From assembly GCF_030272615.1 (NCBI RefSeq), contig NC_081409.1, forward strand, positions 208,613,190-208,677,189: a stretch of 64,000 bases of DNA, in the 5' to 3' direction. The notes under the pieces were generated by a model. That model did no database searches. It saw only the letters and a program-made list of their open reading frames with translations, and was not told the DNA's origin. Source of the DNA: Cryptomeria japonica (Eukaryota; Streptophyta; Pinopsida; Cupressales; Cupressaceae). Positions 10,395-23,900 of this stretch are shown here, piece after piece (position 1 is the stretch's first letter; every line of letters starts with the position of its first letter). The position numbers were made by a program, and so were the translations under genes.

Positions 10395-12220
10395 GTGCGA
10401 TCTTTCATTTTGGAGCTTGAATCGTACGGTGCATTCATTGCACCGTCCCAACCCAACCCTAATTTGGTTAACCTTAGCAATTCCCCGCTGCGAGCATTAT
10501 ACAGAGACACTGTTTCCAATGCTGCTCAGGCGATTCCTGAACAACCGAAGTTCGTGGCATCCCAAGGAGATGGAGAAGGGCTTCCAGCGGGTAAGGATCC
10601 TTCCTTTGACTTCGAATCCATCCTCATCTTGCCTAATGACTCTATGTTGCATGAAATTACCTTAGAAAAGAATAGATTAAAGGACACTGCTATCTTTTTT
10701 GCTTCCGTTGATGTTGATAAATGTCCTCCAAGGAAGTTCATGGATGATTGGTTTCACAATTACTAGAATCTTAAGTTAGGGCTCTGAATTTCCTTCTGTC
10801 GACAAATCCAGAAAGGTTTATTTGTTATCTTCTTTGATACCCATGAAATGCAGATTGAAGCTTTAAAAAAATAGTATTGGGCTGTTGGTAGGACCTCTTT
10901 TCGAGCCCTTGGCTGGACTCCTAAGGCTATCATAGATGAAGTTTTGGCTCTCTCTTGCCCTAGGTGGGCTTTGGTTAAAAATATCCCTCCCTTTTTATGG
11001 CGCTTTATCCCTCGAATGCTTGAACCTCTAGGTAAGGTAATTTGGATGGATGAATCGTCCAGACTTGTCCCAAATTTGGACGCTAGGATTCTTATCTCCC
11101 TTAAACTAGGTGTTGACATCCCAAAAACCCTCAACCTCTGCATAGAAGGGGAATTCTATTCCTTCCCTATTGAAGTCTTAGGAGGCCTTAACGCTCGCTT
11201 TATCTGTAAAAGAGAGGGGCATCTGCGCAAAGACTACCCTATTATCAAATGTAAAAAGGATGCCCTTGATGCTAGGGCGACCAACTCGAATGACTCCGTT
11301 CCCTTGAAGACCTCTGGACCTACCCCTCCTGCTCAATCCACCCCTAGTGGCTCCATTAATGCCTCAGATAGTCAGGATAGGATTGTTAACCCTAAAGTTA
11401 ATGGTGCTGAGCTGCCCTAAGTCGGGGTAATGTACAGATACCCCCTTACCTCACTCTCCCATTGAACAGGTTCTGTCTCAACTCGTGGGAGGGCATGGTG
11501 ATGATTTCCAACTTGTCACTGACAAGTCGAAAAAATGTAGAAGGAAAAATTCCCAACATCTTGCAGTGGAGAAAAATAAACCCACCACCCTGACTAAAAC
11601 CCTTGAACAGAGTAAGAACAAGAACTAGGATCCCATCGATCATGCTATGGTTACTCGGGCCTCGGCTAGTAAGAACAATCACAGCTCTGTGGTTAAGTCC
11701 ATCATCAAAACCTTTGAAGGCAATGCTCGAGTTGACGATGCCACTCATGCTGGAGGAGGCCCCACCAGGCCATTAATCATTTCTGACATCCCTATTGTCG
11801 ATGGCAAAGTGATTGGCTATCTTACGGGTCCTTCCTCTAGTATGGGTGCTATCATTAGCTCGACCTGGAATTCTGGGTTTAAGAAGTTTAATGAATTAGG
11901 TGACGACCACACTATTGAGGTCATCCCTGCTAAATCTGATTCTAACGAGCCCTATTCTCAAAAGCCTTGCACTACAAATGAGGAATTTACTGCCTCTTCA
12001 GGGCATGATTTCAATTTTCAGCATGATGAGTTCTTTATGGACTATGTCTCTAAGGGTGAGGAATGGCCCCCTCGAGGAGACAACCATCCCGAAACAAAAA
12101 GGGCGTTCTGTGGGTTCCAAGAACAAGGGCTCCGCGCAAAAAAAGAAAATGGGGAATCAATCTACCCCCTCTGGTTGCTCTTACAGCCCCATGGGGGCTG
12201 AGAATTCCCAAATCCCTGGT
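10395..12220 (+). pseudogene. LINE ORF1 (RNA-binding, DUF4283/CCHC type), broken
   Basis: Starts MRSFILELESYG and carries a DUF4283-like segment: FMDDWFHNY..L, FVIFFDTHEMQIEALKK, then SCPRWALVKNIPPFLW and MLEPLGKVIWMD. A knuckle-like stretch CKREGHLRKDYPIIKC follows; it is a degenerate CCHC knuckle in which a cysteine position reads as tyrosine. In-frame stops occur at 10764-10766 (TAG), at about 10785 (TGA) and at about 10872 (TAG), with another at 11418-11420. Beyond about 11450 the likely coding frame changes (11647-12201), so there is at least one frameshift. In plant L1 elements ORF1 packages the RNA. It lies directly before ORF2. Confidence 0.75.
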
Positions 12221-12310
12221 TCATCATGAAGTGTGCCTCTTGGAATGTGCGTGGTCTGGAAGCCCCAGACAAAAAACATGTTGTTAAAATGTTTTTGGAT
12301 TCACTTAAAA

Positions 12311-13945
12311 ATATTTGATAACTCAATGATGAACCACTAGTACCAAACCGGTACTGAGAGGGGGGGTGAATCAATACAAACACAAGTACAGTCCAAAACT
12401 GGTTTGATAACAAACACTCACAATGGCTGATAAACAGAGATACCGGTAAAACAGAGTGCAACCAGTAGTATCCAGTATAGCTCAATCAGTCATGAACCGG
12501 TCATTCACTAAGCTTTTCTCTTAGCTCAATACTACATTATCATAATATTCACATGCATGAACTAGTAGACTTTAACTATCAAATTTTCACAACAGGGAGT
12601 TCAATATGTTTTATAGACAGGCACAAAACATAGAACCTTCATGTGCATAATAGATAAAACAAAGCATCACAAGACAAAAGCATTTCACATGACACACATA
12701 TTTTTCACGTGGAAACCCAACTAGGAAAAACCACAGTGGGGATGAATACCCACAAGCTGCTTTTTGAACTCTTTAGAAGTCCGCTCTGTTAGGAGCCTTG
12801 TTCGGTTAAGAACACTACAATAGGTTCTGGTAGGAACCGATCCTGTTAGGGATCACCCGGTTAAGGGTTAAAACCCGGTAGGGTCACCTTGTTAGAGGAT
12901 TTTAAGAACTCAATAGCTGAAAGGATCTCCTAAGCTTTTCTAGCTTCTCAGAACTCATTAGCTTCGAGTTACCCGGTTAAGGGATTTACAGCAAGCCGGT
13001 TAAGACACCCGATTTAAGGGATTTTGAATCAAGCCAGTTAAGGCTACCTTGTTAGGGGATTTTACAACTGTTGAAGTGGTTAGAGATCAACAGGTATTAC
13101 AATGATCTGTTAACATCACTTAATACTAATACAGATCCGTTTAGGCTCCTCTTTTCCTTCTGCACATACACTTTGCAGCTATCTCTTCTCTCCTATGGTC
13201 TAGCAAGAATCTTGTATCACTTTCGTTGGATACACACTCACAACTTTTGCCAGCAACTTTAAACAGAAACCTAACATCGACCTTATAGGGAACATACAGG
13301 TCGGTAGCAAAAACCTTAAACCCTAAACCTATTAGGTTGAGCAATTCAAATGGTTCAATCTTGATCGTTAAAACATACTACATTAAATGCATTAGTCTTG
13401 AGTCGATCTCAAGACATTCTCCATCGTCCATTATCCACCGTTTTCATGGCGGCTGATAACCCATCACGCGTTATCACCATTTGACAGACTTCGCACATTC
13501 CCGAGGTCGATGGGAATAGTCTTCTTCATGCAAGATCCTTCACGTGCACAGAGCTTACGTGGCGACACGATCTGTCCTCCATCATACTGCTAACTCATCA
13601 CACAAAGATCACCGATTGAGTCACACAGACTTGAGATACTCCAACCGGAAACCCCGAAGTGGAAGCTGCCATACCAACCGGTAGTCATACGGTGCTTCCA
13701 TGTGCCGGTTCCCATAACTGCATGCCAGTTCACTTTGAACAAATGTGCCGCTTCACTTTGGCATATACTAGTTCACACATATGTCGATACCTCTTTCTTC
13801 ACTTATCTCATGTGCCGGTTCACACTATGTCTCATATTGACATCAATGACAACATACAATATCATTATGTCTTCATGCCAATTTACATAAGGCTCATGCC
13901 AGTTCACATAATGCTCATGCCGGTTCACATAATGCCAACAATATT
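12311..13945 (-). mobile_element. Solo Copia LTR inserted in the LINE
   Basis: A 1625-bp LTR (12316-13940) flanked by a perfect 5-bp duplication ATATT (12311-12315 and 13941-13945). Removing the LTR and one duplication restores continuity between the two endonuclease pieces at codon level. Read on the minus strand it begins TGTTGGCATTATG and ends ..GAGTTATCA, like the Copia-2 LTR. It holds no coding sequence. It presumably arose by recombination between the two LTRs of a full element. Confidence 0.92.
12783..12886 (-). repeat. Chain of six hairpins in the solo LTR
   Basis: Nearly abutting inverted repeats with different, fully complementary arms: GCTC/GAGC (12783-12796), TGTTC/GAACA (12799-12814), GGTTC/GAACC (12823-12838), GATCC/GGATC (12839-12854), ACCC/GGGT (12855-12868) and ACCC/GGGT near 12874-12885. 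The first five have 6-base loops (TGTTAG, GGTTAA, TGGTAG, TGTTAG, GGTTAA) and the last has four bases. On the transcribed strand the loops read CTAACA, TTAACC or CTACCA. Confidence 0.8.
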
Positions 13946-16900
13946 GACTTCCTCATGCTGCAAGAACTTAAGGCTACTGGTTTTACCCTTGACTATAACC
14001 TTGACTTTATCTGGAAAGAATCTATTAAGATCTTCTCTAATCATCCTAGGGGAAGAGGTGGTGTGGCGCTTCTCCTCAATCCTAAATGGGAAAAGCACCT
14101 CATACAGAAAGGCCTTTCCCCCTGCAATAGAGCTGTTTGGGCTATCTTTAATATTGATAATACTTGCTTTGGTATTTGCTCTATATATGCCCCCAATGAC
14201 TACAAGGATAGAATTGGCCTATGGGATTTTCTGTCTTCCCTCTGTGATATCCCCTAGATCATTGGAGGAGATTTTAATATGATTGAATTCCAAGTTGATA
14301 AGGTTGGCGGCTACCCTGTTTGCTGGAAAGGCGATGAAAAGCCTCATTGGGATATAATCAAGCTTCTTAAAAACCTATTTGATTCGCTTGCTGATAACAA
14401 AAATGACAACAATAACTTCCGGTATACATGGTGTAATTACCAGAAAGCTGCCAACCGGATTTACTCTAGACTGGACCGTTTTTATGTCAATAAAGATTGT
14501 TTTTCCTTTGTCCCTGATGCCTCTGGAAACCTTGTTAGCTTCTGGCCTGCCACTCTCTCTGACCATCACCCTATTATCTCCCAGATTAAGCTCTCTAGCT
14601 CCCTGACTCATGTCACTAGCAATTATAAGAAGTTCATCCTTAACTCTAGTTTGCTCAAGGACCCCATTTCCCTTGCTGCTATCAAGATGATCAGGTTCCT
14701 CAATATGCATAATCATAATCTCCCTTCCCATATCTCTAGGTGGAATTATAATCTTGCTGCTTGGCAAAAGCTTCTTCAAACCATCAACCAACAAAAAGCC
14801 AAGGACCATAGATTTATTGAAAAGTCTCTTACTAGTCGACTACACCTGTTGGAGGATGAGATTCAATGCTCTCCTTGCAACAGTTGCCTACCCTCCAACT
14901 TATCTAAAGCCTGGGATGCTCTTAGAAACCACCAACAGGTGAAGATCAGAGGGGCTATGATCTGTGGCCGCCAGCAAAGGCTTCAATTTGGGGACAAAGG
15001 TTCTAAGTATTTCTTTAATCTACTTAAGAAAAAGAACATTAGAGAAAGTATTGATAGGCTCTTGGTCGATGATGAAGAGATTGTCGACCTTAACAATATC
15101 ACAAAGGCCTTTGCCATGTTCTACTAGAAACTTTTCACCTCTGAAGATTCTGAACATGCCAAAGCCATGAGGATCAGGTGTAAAGCCATCATTCCCCCTC
15201 GATTGTCTGCCGAAGACTCTTTCCTCCTTAAGCATAAGATTTCTGTTGGAGAGGTTGAAAGAGCTATAATCTCTCTCAAGAATGACAAAGCGCCTGGGCC
15301 TGATGGGCTCCCTGCTGAGTTTTATAGAGCCAACATTGACTGGATTAGTAATGATCTCCTTGAAATCTACGCGAAAGCTTTTGAGTGTGGCACCCTTGGT
15401 GGGAACATCAATCAAGGTATCATCAAACTTGTTCCTAAAAGTGGTGACAAAGCCCTTATTAAAAATTGGAGACCTATCACTTTACTTAATGTATCCTACA
15501 AAATTCTTGCTAAAATCCTTGCTATCAGACTTGAAACTATCCTCCCCAAATTCATATCCACCCAAACTGGCTTTATCAAGGGCATGTACATCCGTGAGAA
15601 TCTTATAACTAGCTGGGAGACTATTGAAAGGTCTAAAAACTCCGGGCAAAACTCTGCCATGCTTCTCCTGGACTTTGAGAAGGCTTATGATAGGGTTGAA
15701 TGGGATTTTGTTTTCACCATGCTTGAAGCCTTTGGCTTCCCTAAAGAATTTTGCGACATGACTAAAACCCTTTTTAAGGATGCCTCTTCCCTTGTTGAAG
15801 TCAATGGCTCGCTCTCCTCCCCTATTCAGCTGTCATGCTCTATCAGGCAAGGATTCCCCCTGGCCCCTGCCCTCTTCGTTATCGCTTCTAATGCTCTTTT
15901 TTATTTGCTTAGGGATAACTCTCTGTCCCCAGTGTTAAAGGTGTTATGCTCCCTGATGATTCTCACCTCTTGAACATTCAATTTGCTAATGATACTACCC
16001 TTTTTCTTGAGCTTTCCAGAGAGAATTTTGAGGCCCTTAATCATAAAATTAAGCTCTTTGGTGATATCTCTGGTGCCAAAATATCCCAGTCTAAATCCAT
16101 CCTTCTTGGCTGGAGTGAAAATTCCCCTTCTTGGATCCAAGATACTGGCTTCCAGTGAGGGGGTCCTAATAAGATTGTGTGCTACCTTGGTATTCCCTTT
16201 TCTATCTCTCCCTCTCTTAAGGACATGTGGTCCTGGGTGAGGGAGAGGATTGACAAAAAGCTGTGTAAATGGAACAATAAATACCTCTCCCTTGTTGGCA
16301 GGATCCAAGTTTGTCAAAAAATTCTTTCTTCTTATAACATCTACTATTCCTCGGCTTGGATGTTTAGCAATTACCAAATTTTTGAGATTCAAAAGACCAT
16401 TAGACGCTTCCTCTGGTCTGATGGGAAGGGTGGCAGGAAAAAACATGTTGTTAGATGGAAATGGTGCTATGTTGAGAAGAAGCTTGGGGGGCTGGGACTT
16501 GAAGACCTTAGAACTCAGGGTATCTCCCTCGCTGCCAAATGGATCTTTCACTCTCTCAATGGTCAAGAGCCTTGGAAAATCCTTATTAGGAACAATATTG
16601 GGAAGGCGATGCCTAAGTTTGCCAAGTCCTGGAAAGGTCTCCCCCTTAGTGACATTATTGCTGGTAGTTTCCCTGTTGCCGTATATGGCTCTAGTGTTTT
16701 AAAGTCTCTATGGAAAGCCTAGGATTGTGTTAGGAAATTCTTAATTGATACTGAATTCTTCAACAACAATCTTGTGCATGGGGAAAGATCCATATGGTGC
16801 AATCTCACCCACGCCTCCAAACCATTAGCTCTCACTCGGGGGTGCTCTGCCAAAACTTGGGCCCTCAAAGGTGTCACCTACCTTGTTGATATTCTGGAAG

Positions 16901-17956
16901 ATGGTTTCCTCATCCTTGGGAGGATCTTAGAGTTAAATTTGATCTCCCTCCTTCCCATAAGAGAACCTATAAGCTCATCCAATCTGCCTGCTCTAGTCTT
17001 GGTCTCCCTAACTACTGCAACGTGGACTCCCATAGCTTCCTCTCTTTCAAGTGGCCTGATGGTACTCTCCTACATAAAATTAAAGCCCACAATATCTATT
17101 TTGTTCTCATGCATGATGACTCCATCATTCAACACCTTAACAACTTATGGTACGCCAATTATAGTGTCTCCCAATGGCAGAATATTCTTGACAGATTCTA
17201 GAAAAGATACATAGCTCCTAAAATAAAATGCTTTAACTGGTTGCTTCTTCTTGATAGACTCCCCCTGAGAAAGGATCCCTCTTCTTCTGATCTCTGCTCT
17301 GTTTGTAGGGTGCTTGAGACTTGCAGACATATTTTCTTTGATTGTGTTATAGCTAAAGAGATATGGTTTCTGTTTGGTTTTTGGATTCCTCAATATGTTA
17401 ACATTATGGAAGTTATTACTGGTTCTATTAAAGGTCTTAATAAAGATGCTAACTTCTTTTGGTCTATTCTCTCTACTAATGTGCTTTGGTACATATGGAA
17501 AATTAGGAATGAGGATCGGTTCCAAGATCAGGCAAGGACCCTTACTGAGTCTTTCTGAAGACTTACCTTTTACAATGTTGCTATGCAGATCTCTATCATC
17601 CTGGACATTGAAATGAACAAACTGCCTAGATTCTTTGTTTACGAGATGAGAGATGGCTATGAATGGATGAGATGTGTGGATGATCTCGCTGCCTTTAACA
17701 AAGCTCTCAAGAAGCTGCTCAAAGACATCCAAGACAAAAGAGAACCCTCCTTTGCTCTTGTTGATATGTTAGTCCAGCTTCAGGATAGGAAAAATATTGT
17801 CTGGATGGAGGGCTCTAATGGATGGACCACCTGGATCGAAAATCAAGATTATGTGCTGCAATAGTTTTGTGCTTGTCTTTTGTCATCTTTTTGTATATGC
17901 TCTGTGAACTTCTTCTGCCCCTCTCTTATACTCTAATCATGTTGTAACCGTCTGGT

Positions 17957-17980
17957 CTGGTTGAGGCTTAGCCTCCCCGG
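17957..17980 (+). other. Stem-loop near the LINE 3' end
   Basis: GAGGC and GCCTC (17963-17975) around a TTA loop, extended by an outer CTGG/CCGG pairing across a small internal loop. Many LINEs use a terminal stem-loop for recognition by their RT, so this is a plausible 3' recognition structure. Confidence 0.5.
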
Positions 17981-17990
17981 TTTTTGAAAA

Positions 17991-20900
17991 GTGTAATTTT
18001 TAACCCTTGCATCCATAATGGATCCCACAACATGCATCGTTACTACCAAAAATCCAAAACAATAGCTATAAGCAATTAAGTTGCATGCGGCTCAGACAAC
18101 AACAAAAAAAATTGTCAAAATCTGGTGTAGTGTTTAGAATCTATGGGTGCACAAAGTTAGTTATATCAACTACCATTACGCTTCCCCTAGTTTATTTCAA
18201 ATATATGTTTTTAAATCTTATATAGTATTAAGTTCATAGAGAGTAGATTATTTGAATTGTTTTTATTTTAAGGGTTTATTGCATTCTTATATACATATCA
18301 TATCTTTTGCATATTGAACTCCAATTTCCATATCCTTACATCAAGATCATCATGCCTCCCACAATAACATTTGAGACTTCCGTATCATATATTTACATCA
18401 AGAGTATTATTCCTTCCCCCATGCCACTTGAACTTTCATTTACATATCCTCATATTGAGGGAATCATATCATCCCCATTTTGAGATCTCATTGCTAGATC
18501 ATTACATCAAGGCTATAATGTCTTCCCCATATAATTTCTATGTACATAGTTATACTTTGTTCTAGAGATGCCTCTTTTGAGTGGGGTAACTTGCCTCTAC
18601 AATCTTTTCCTATCTTACCATTGCTTATCATTTACACTAAGAAGTATCACACCTTCCTACCTCACAACTACCTTTAAGTTATATTCCTAGACCTACATTA
18701 TAACTAGGGACCTATTTCCTCACCTTTACCATTGTGTACTCATGTTCTTATACATTACATTGAGAACACATTTCATTTCAAGTACCTTATGTACCTAAAT
18801 AGATGTTTTTGTCCATTGAGAATCATTTCACCATTTACATTTATCAATGGTAAGGAAAAATATCTATTTGTCCATTTAGAATGATTTCACCATTTACATT
18901 TATCAATGGTAAGGAAAAACATCTACCTTGAGATTCATCTCATGCCCACATGATTGTCATCCTTTATCATTATATAGGTTTTACATACTTTATGATTCTT
19001 TAGATTACAATTACATTTCATCTACTAATATTTAAGTCTCTTTCATACCCTTTTCATGTTATTTGTATGATAATATTTGTCTAACTTACAATTCTTATTT
19101 GTGGAATTGATCTTGCATGTGATTGTGGTTACTCCAACACCATCAAATGGTATTATATAAATTGCATGTCTCTAAGCCATGAGCTTACAAAACTATGTAG
19201 GGCTTCATCTACTTTTTTAGCAAAAATATTTCCCTTTTTGTACTAAGATTTCTCAGTATTGAATATTTTTCTAATGTGAAACCCACATTAAATACTTATG
19301 AATGTTATATACAACATACAAAGTGGCCCCATGATGTCTGGCCCATGTGGTGCATGCACCCCTAGATTCCCTAGTTACACCATAAATAAATTTTAAATTT
19401 ATAAGAATTATCTAAGGTATACAACACACTTTTCCCGACATACTTTACCATTTTTGGTACATGGCACTACAAAATCTCGATACGATGCTCTCTCATGATG
19501 TTCTACCCCTAATCAAGGATGATGTAACTCACAATCACAAATTGACAAAACAACAAGTTTGTTACATCATATGATCAATATCCATAAAATTAGAAATAAA
19601 CCAATTAAAGGAAAAGTAGAAATATTTCAAATTAATACACATGTACAAGTTCAACATTAATTAGTTAAAACTAGAGCCTACTAATAGACTAGTAAAATTA
19701 AAAATATATTATCTTAATACATATTAAAATATCATAATTTGATAGTAAAGTGGACAATATTTTTTAAGATCTCTTTATCCAACAATCTTCTAAATATGAA
19801 GTGGAAATACTTCTCTACTTTCCCTTTCCCAAAACCTTAAAAGTCCATTTTGAAGAACATTCTTTAAAATGGAAGGTTTTCTTTGTTGAATATGAAGATG
19901 AATTATGATGGATGAGATTAGTTTTAGGTTCCTACTTTATGAGATCAAGTTGTCTTAGTGGCTCAAAATAAAACATACTCCCTCACAAAACAATTTTATG
20001 ATACTCTACTAAAACAAATCTTTTTTACTCAAGGTTGGTTCCTTCTCCTAGCTTGCAGTTACTAATAGAATTATCTTGGGGGATAGGCTTTAGAAGTTTG
20101 GTACTATTGTGGATTTAAAATCTCTTTATCTATGAAAAAAGTGAATATGTGAATCACCTCTTCCTTCACTAAAATTCACCTCAAAATACTAGATTTAGTG
20201 ATGCAAGGCTACTATCTTCACTCTCTCTCTCTCTCAAAATAGCAAATTAACTCTCCTATGAAGTGTACTCCGCCTCACAAAGCACTTATGCCTAATAATT
20301 ACAATTTTTAAATAAACATGAAATGAAAGCAACTGACATTGAATTTTTAAAATATGATAACAACTTCTACTACAGAAGAAAGGGATACAAAACATCATTA
20401 TATTAAAAAACAACAATACTCAACTCCTCTCAAAAGTTTACTCACTCAATAATTGTATTCTTAGCAACTACAAAAAATAAATGAACCAACATTGTTTCAA
20501 ATTTATTAACCAAACAAATTTAAAAGTAAAAGTGCAGTCAAACATGGGTATCAAGACCTCATCTATAGTAGCATTAAATTTCATACATTACTCTTACGAT
20601 CCCATAAATCTAGTTTGGGACAATATTCACTTAAAAATGTCGTAACACTGCATTTTAGAGACATAATTCTTAAATTTTGGAAATCTTCTGCATGTAGATT
20701 CTAATTTCCTTCACCATGAACCTTCATGGACCTAAAAACACAATATAAATATGAAAATATTACTGTTCCAACACCTCCATTCAATTGCTTCTCACTTGAG
20801 TTGTTCTATAAATTCACCACATCATGCTTGCAAATTTCCAAACTTGTCCCCGATCAACTGTTTTTTCCCACATTTTCATCTTAAATATGATTCCAACAAT

Positions 20901-23900
20901 CCAAAAGGGTGAAAATCTCATTTTGGATATTGAATTTGATGCATCTAGAGTATTTTATCAATATATCACATCTTACTTTAAAAATAATAAAATACTAATT
21001 TGCACTTACAACCTTGTAACTCATGTGTTGGTGCCTAAGTGGTCCCCAAGGTTAAAATACAAATTAAATATTATTTAATATGACCTTATACATCCATTCA
21101 TGAGTGGAATTTGTAATCCTCCATCTGTCATTACATGTAAATTAACTTGCAAGGCACATGCACATTATTTTCTTGTCATGACCTCCATGAGAATATGTCA
21201 ATCAAGTTTCCTCCAATTAATTTACAGATGATCAACTGATTTCAACACCCCCACCTAAGTGGGAAAATAAAATGAGTAAAATTAAATTAATTATCCAATT
21301 GCTAACTATAACATTAACTCTTGGTTCCTCATTAACTATTAAATTTATTCACCAAATCTATAAACATATAAATTAAACAAAACTAGCAAAAACATCAAAA
21401 ATATTATTTGGGTGATGCAAGATTTGCCCCTACACACCAAGATGCTCTTGCATTAGTTGTTTATGTTGGACTACTTGAATTAGAAGCATTCTCTCCTAAG
21501 TATTTTATGTCAATTCTTTATGACATAGTTGATTCTTGAGAAAAAATCAACCTTTGGAAGCTTGTGGAAGGTCTCCTCCTCTCTTCTAATTTGGCATATA
21601 CATGGAGAGAATAAAATTTTAAAATATTTAGGATGGAATCTAAAGCATGGGAATTTATGATTCACAAGTTGAATTTGATAATCTATGAGGTTATAATGTA
21701 CTCAATCATTGGTCACTTACAATATAAAATAGTTTTTTTTCTTCTCGATAGTCTTCAATCCTTACAGTTTGGCCTCTCCTCAAATTTCCTCCCCAACATG
21801 AAATTTTAAAATGTTGGGTTAGGAATGATTTAATCATCTATTCCATTTATTTGAAGGATAGGGGATTCTACATCGTAGCTGCACTTAGCTAGTTTGAAGG
21901 ATAAGAATGTGATGATTTATGTTCATGGTTAGTTGGCGCCTTGATGTCATGACATCCCATTTCCACCTAATTGACATTTTGATTGGATCGTTCCACCTTC
22001 AATTTCCCCCTTATAATTTTCTATATGTTCTTGATTATTACCCTCTCAATGGCTATAAGGCCATTATCTAGATTCTCTCAAGTCCCCTCCCATGCAAGCC
22101 CTAAAGTGGCACATTCCTTCTACTTCTATTTTTTTCCCTCGTGATATTTTGTTCTGGCTATCAAGGATTGGCCCTTTACACATTTTCCTCCATCTCCCAT
22201 ATCTTTCAATGGAGATTTTTTCCTACTCCTAGGGTGCTTGAGATGACAATCCATTGGTTCTACCATGCCATCATGTGTACAAGCTTATGATATCAAGATG
22301 AATATTACTATAATTATGTTAGAACGAGAACACTTATTCTTTCCTTTTGATTCTTGTGAATGTTACTACTTTTCTATGTTGTGATTCATGCCTAGTATTA
22401 GGATGACTTGCCTTTGGTGAGTTGGATTATTTTGTATTCAGACTCTATCAGAGGATTGAGAGAAATATTGGAAAACCTTTACATTTTTTATTTTTTATTT
22501 GATAAGTCAATTATTAAAAAATAATTTTTCATTACTAAAATGTACATGGCTACTATTCTTGCATGCTAGTGTCAGCTAGGAGCATTGACATCCACTTGTT
22601 GCACTAGAGTCTAGACTATATGTTGTTGTCCTTATCCACATTATTGTCAAGATCACTTCAAATAGTAGGAACTTCCCAAAAAAATTGAGCAAATTTTCTA
22701 AATGGAAGTCATTTCCCTTTATTTACTTAATATTCTTATTGTCTCACTTTGGTAAAAAATGTTGTGTTTTACAATGTATAGTCTCGTTTGTGTTAGGATG
22801 TGCATCTTAATTATGAAATTGACTATTTGGCAATTAGATTACTTGAGGTCTTGTATCTCCCAATGGACCTACCTCCTTTATAAGAATTTGTAAGTGTTTG
22901 GATATCAATTTGTGTCATATTAGAATGTGTTGTGTAGCAAGTTTCAGTCGCATATTATCCTTGTGTTTGTGAGAGAATGAGATTGTGGACTAGTGTTCAA
23001 TCTTCATTGGAGAAGATGTTGTGTCCTCTTGTGAAGCTATCATGATTTGACTTGTCCCTCAATGTTGAAGTCTTCTACTTGTGTCACTTTACATGATGTA
23101 TTGGTAGTGGTGTCTTGCATGTTGTGATCTATCATAACACATTGGACATGTAAATCATACAATGCATAGGAAAATATATTTATAGATGGTTGTTACATGT
23201 TAATGTCTTAGGAAAAGAAAGAACTTTACACTAAATGCTTCAATAAGATGTTCACTTATTTATTGTTCATGTGGACTAATACTAATAAGACTGACTACAA
23301 TGATAAGTGCTCACATGTTTCCTACTTGTTTTAGTTAGTTGAAACTTTGATGATTAAAAAAATATATAAATAAAATACATTTTGTATGAAATTGCAAAAT
23401 ATTGTGTATAGATAATAACCGCCTCTTAACATTTCAATATGTAGATAGTCTAATCAGGAGATCAATCATTTCTCCTTATGATAAAGAAAACTTATACATT
23501 TAAAGTATAAGATAATATAGAAGGAATACTTATTAATTTTATTTTTTTTATTTTTTTTGAGAAAAATAGAAAAATTAAAACTCAACACATTTATGTATTT
23601 AGTGTAACATCACACCTCAAAAATGAAGGGCAAAGTAAACAAATTATATATCTTTGTGGAAAATGTTTTCTCTTGAAATTATTTATTTTGTTTTCTTTGT
23701 ATGCGACTTAAGAGCTTATAGATATTGTTAATAATTGTATGATATAAGGGTAGGTCCCCATGCACTTGCTTAGCTTATTTTAGCTAGGAGCAGATCCTCA
23801 ACTTTTTGAGGAGCAATTTGTGGAGTAGTAAAATCAGTGCTTACTTTTATGCAATCCTCTTAAATCATTTTGTAAATAAAATTATTTGTAATATTTCTTG

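Larger units (their letters stand above)
12226..17864 (+). pseudogene. LINE ORF2 endonuclease-reverse transcriptase, interrupted
   Basis: The endonuclease begins MKCASWNVRGLEAPDKKH and is cut after ..LDSLKNI by a solo LTR; it resumes at 13946 with DFLMLQELKATGF, then GGDFNMIEF, SRLDRFYV and LSDHHPI. RT follows: LKNDKAPGPDGLPAEFY, NWRPITLLNVSYKILAK, LLDFEKAYDRVEWDF, SIRQGFPLAPALF and FANDTTLF. The C-terminus has a zf-RVT finger (LCSVCRVLETCRHIFFDC). Stops lie at 14255 (TAG), 15125 (TAG), 16156 (TGA), 16720 (TAG) and 17556 (TGA), each explainable as one transition from a Trp or Gln codon. Frameshifts lie near 15940 and 16880, and the 1630-bp insertion shifts the frame again. FAND replaces the usual FADD, so the active site itself is damaged. 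Confidence 0.9.
10191..17990 (+). mobile_element. L1-type LINE, full-length-like but decayed and interrupted
   Basis: It has a 5' untranslated region, ORF1 with a CCHC-like knuckle, and ORF2 with endonuclease, reverse transcriptase and C-terminal zinc finger, in the usual order. ORF2 is split by a solo Copia LTR (12316-13940). The left edge is set only by the change from AT-rich to mixed composition near 10190. The right edge, shortly after a terminal stem-loop, is equally soft. No poly(A) tail or target duplication was found. Confidence 0.85.

Noticed and set aside
13300-13345. Telomere-like CCCTAAA words
   Set aside because: Only one or two isolated copies inside an LTR (also near 245-275); not an array.
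14375-16566. Several long minus-strand ORFs across the LINE
   Set aside because: They are complements of the endonuclease/RT coding frame and have no recognisable motif.
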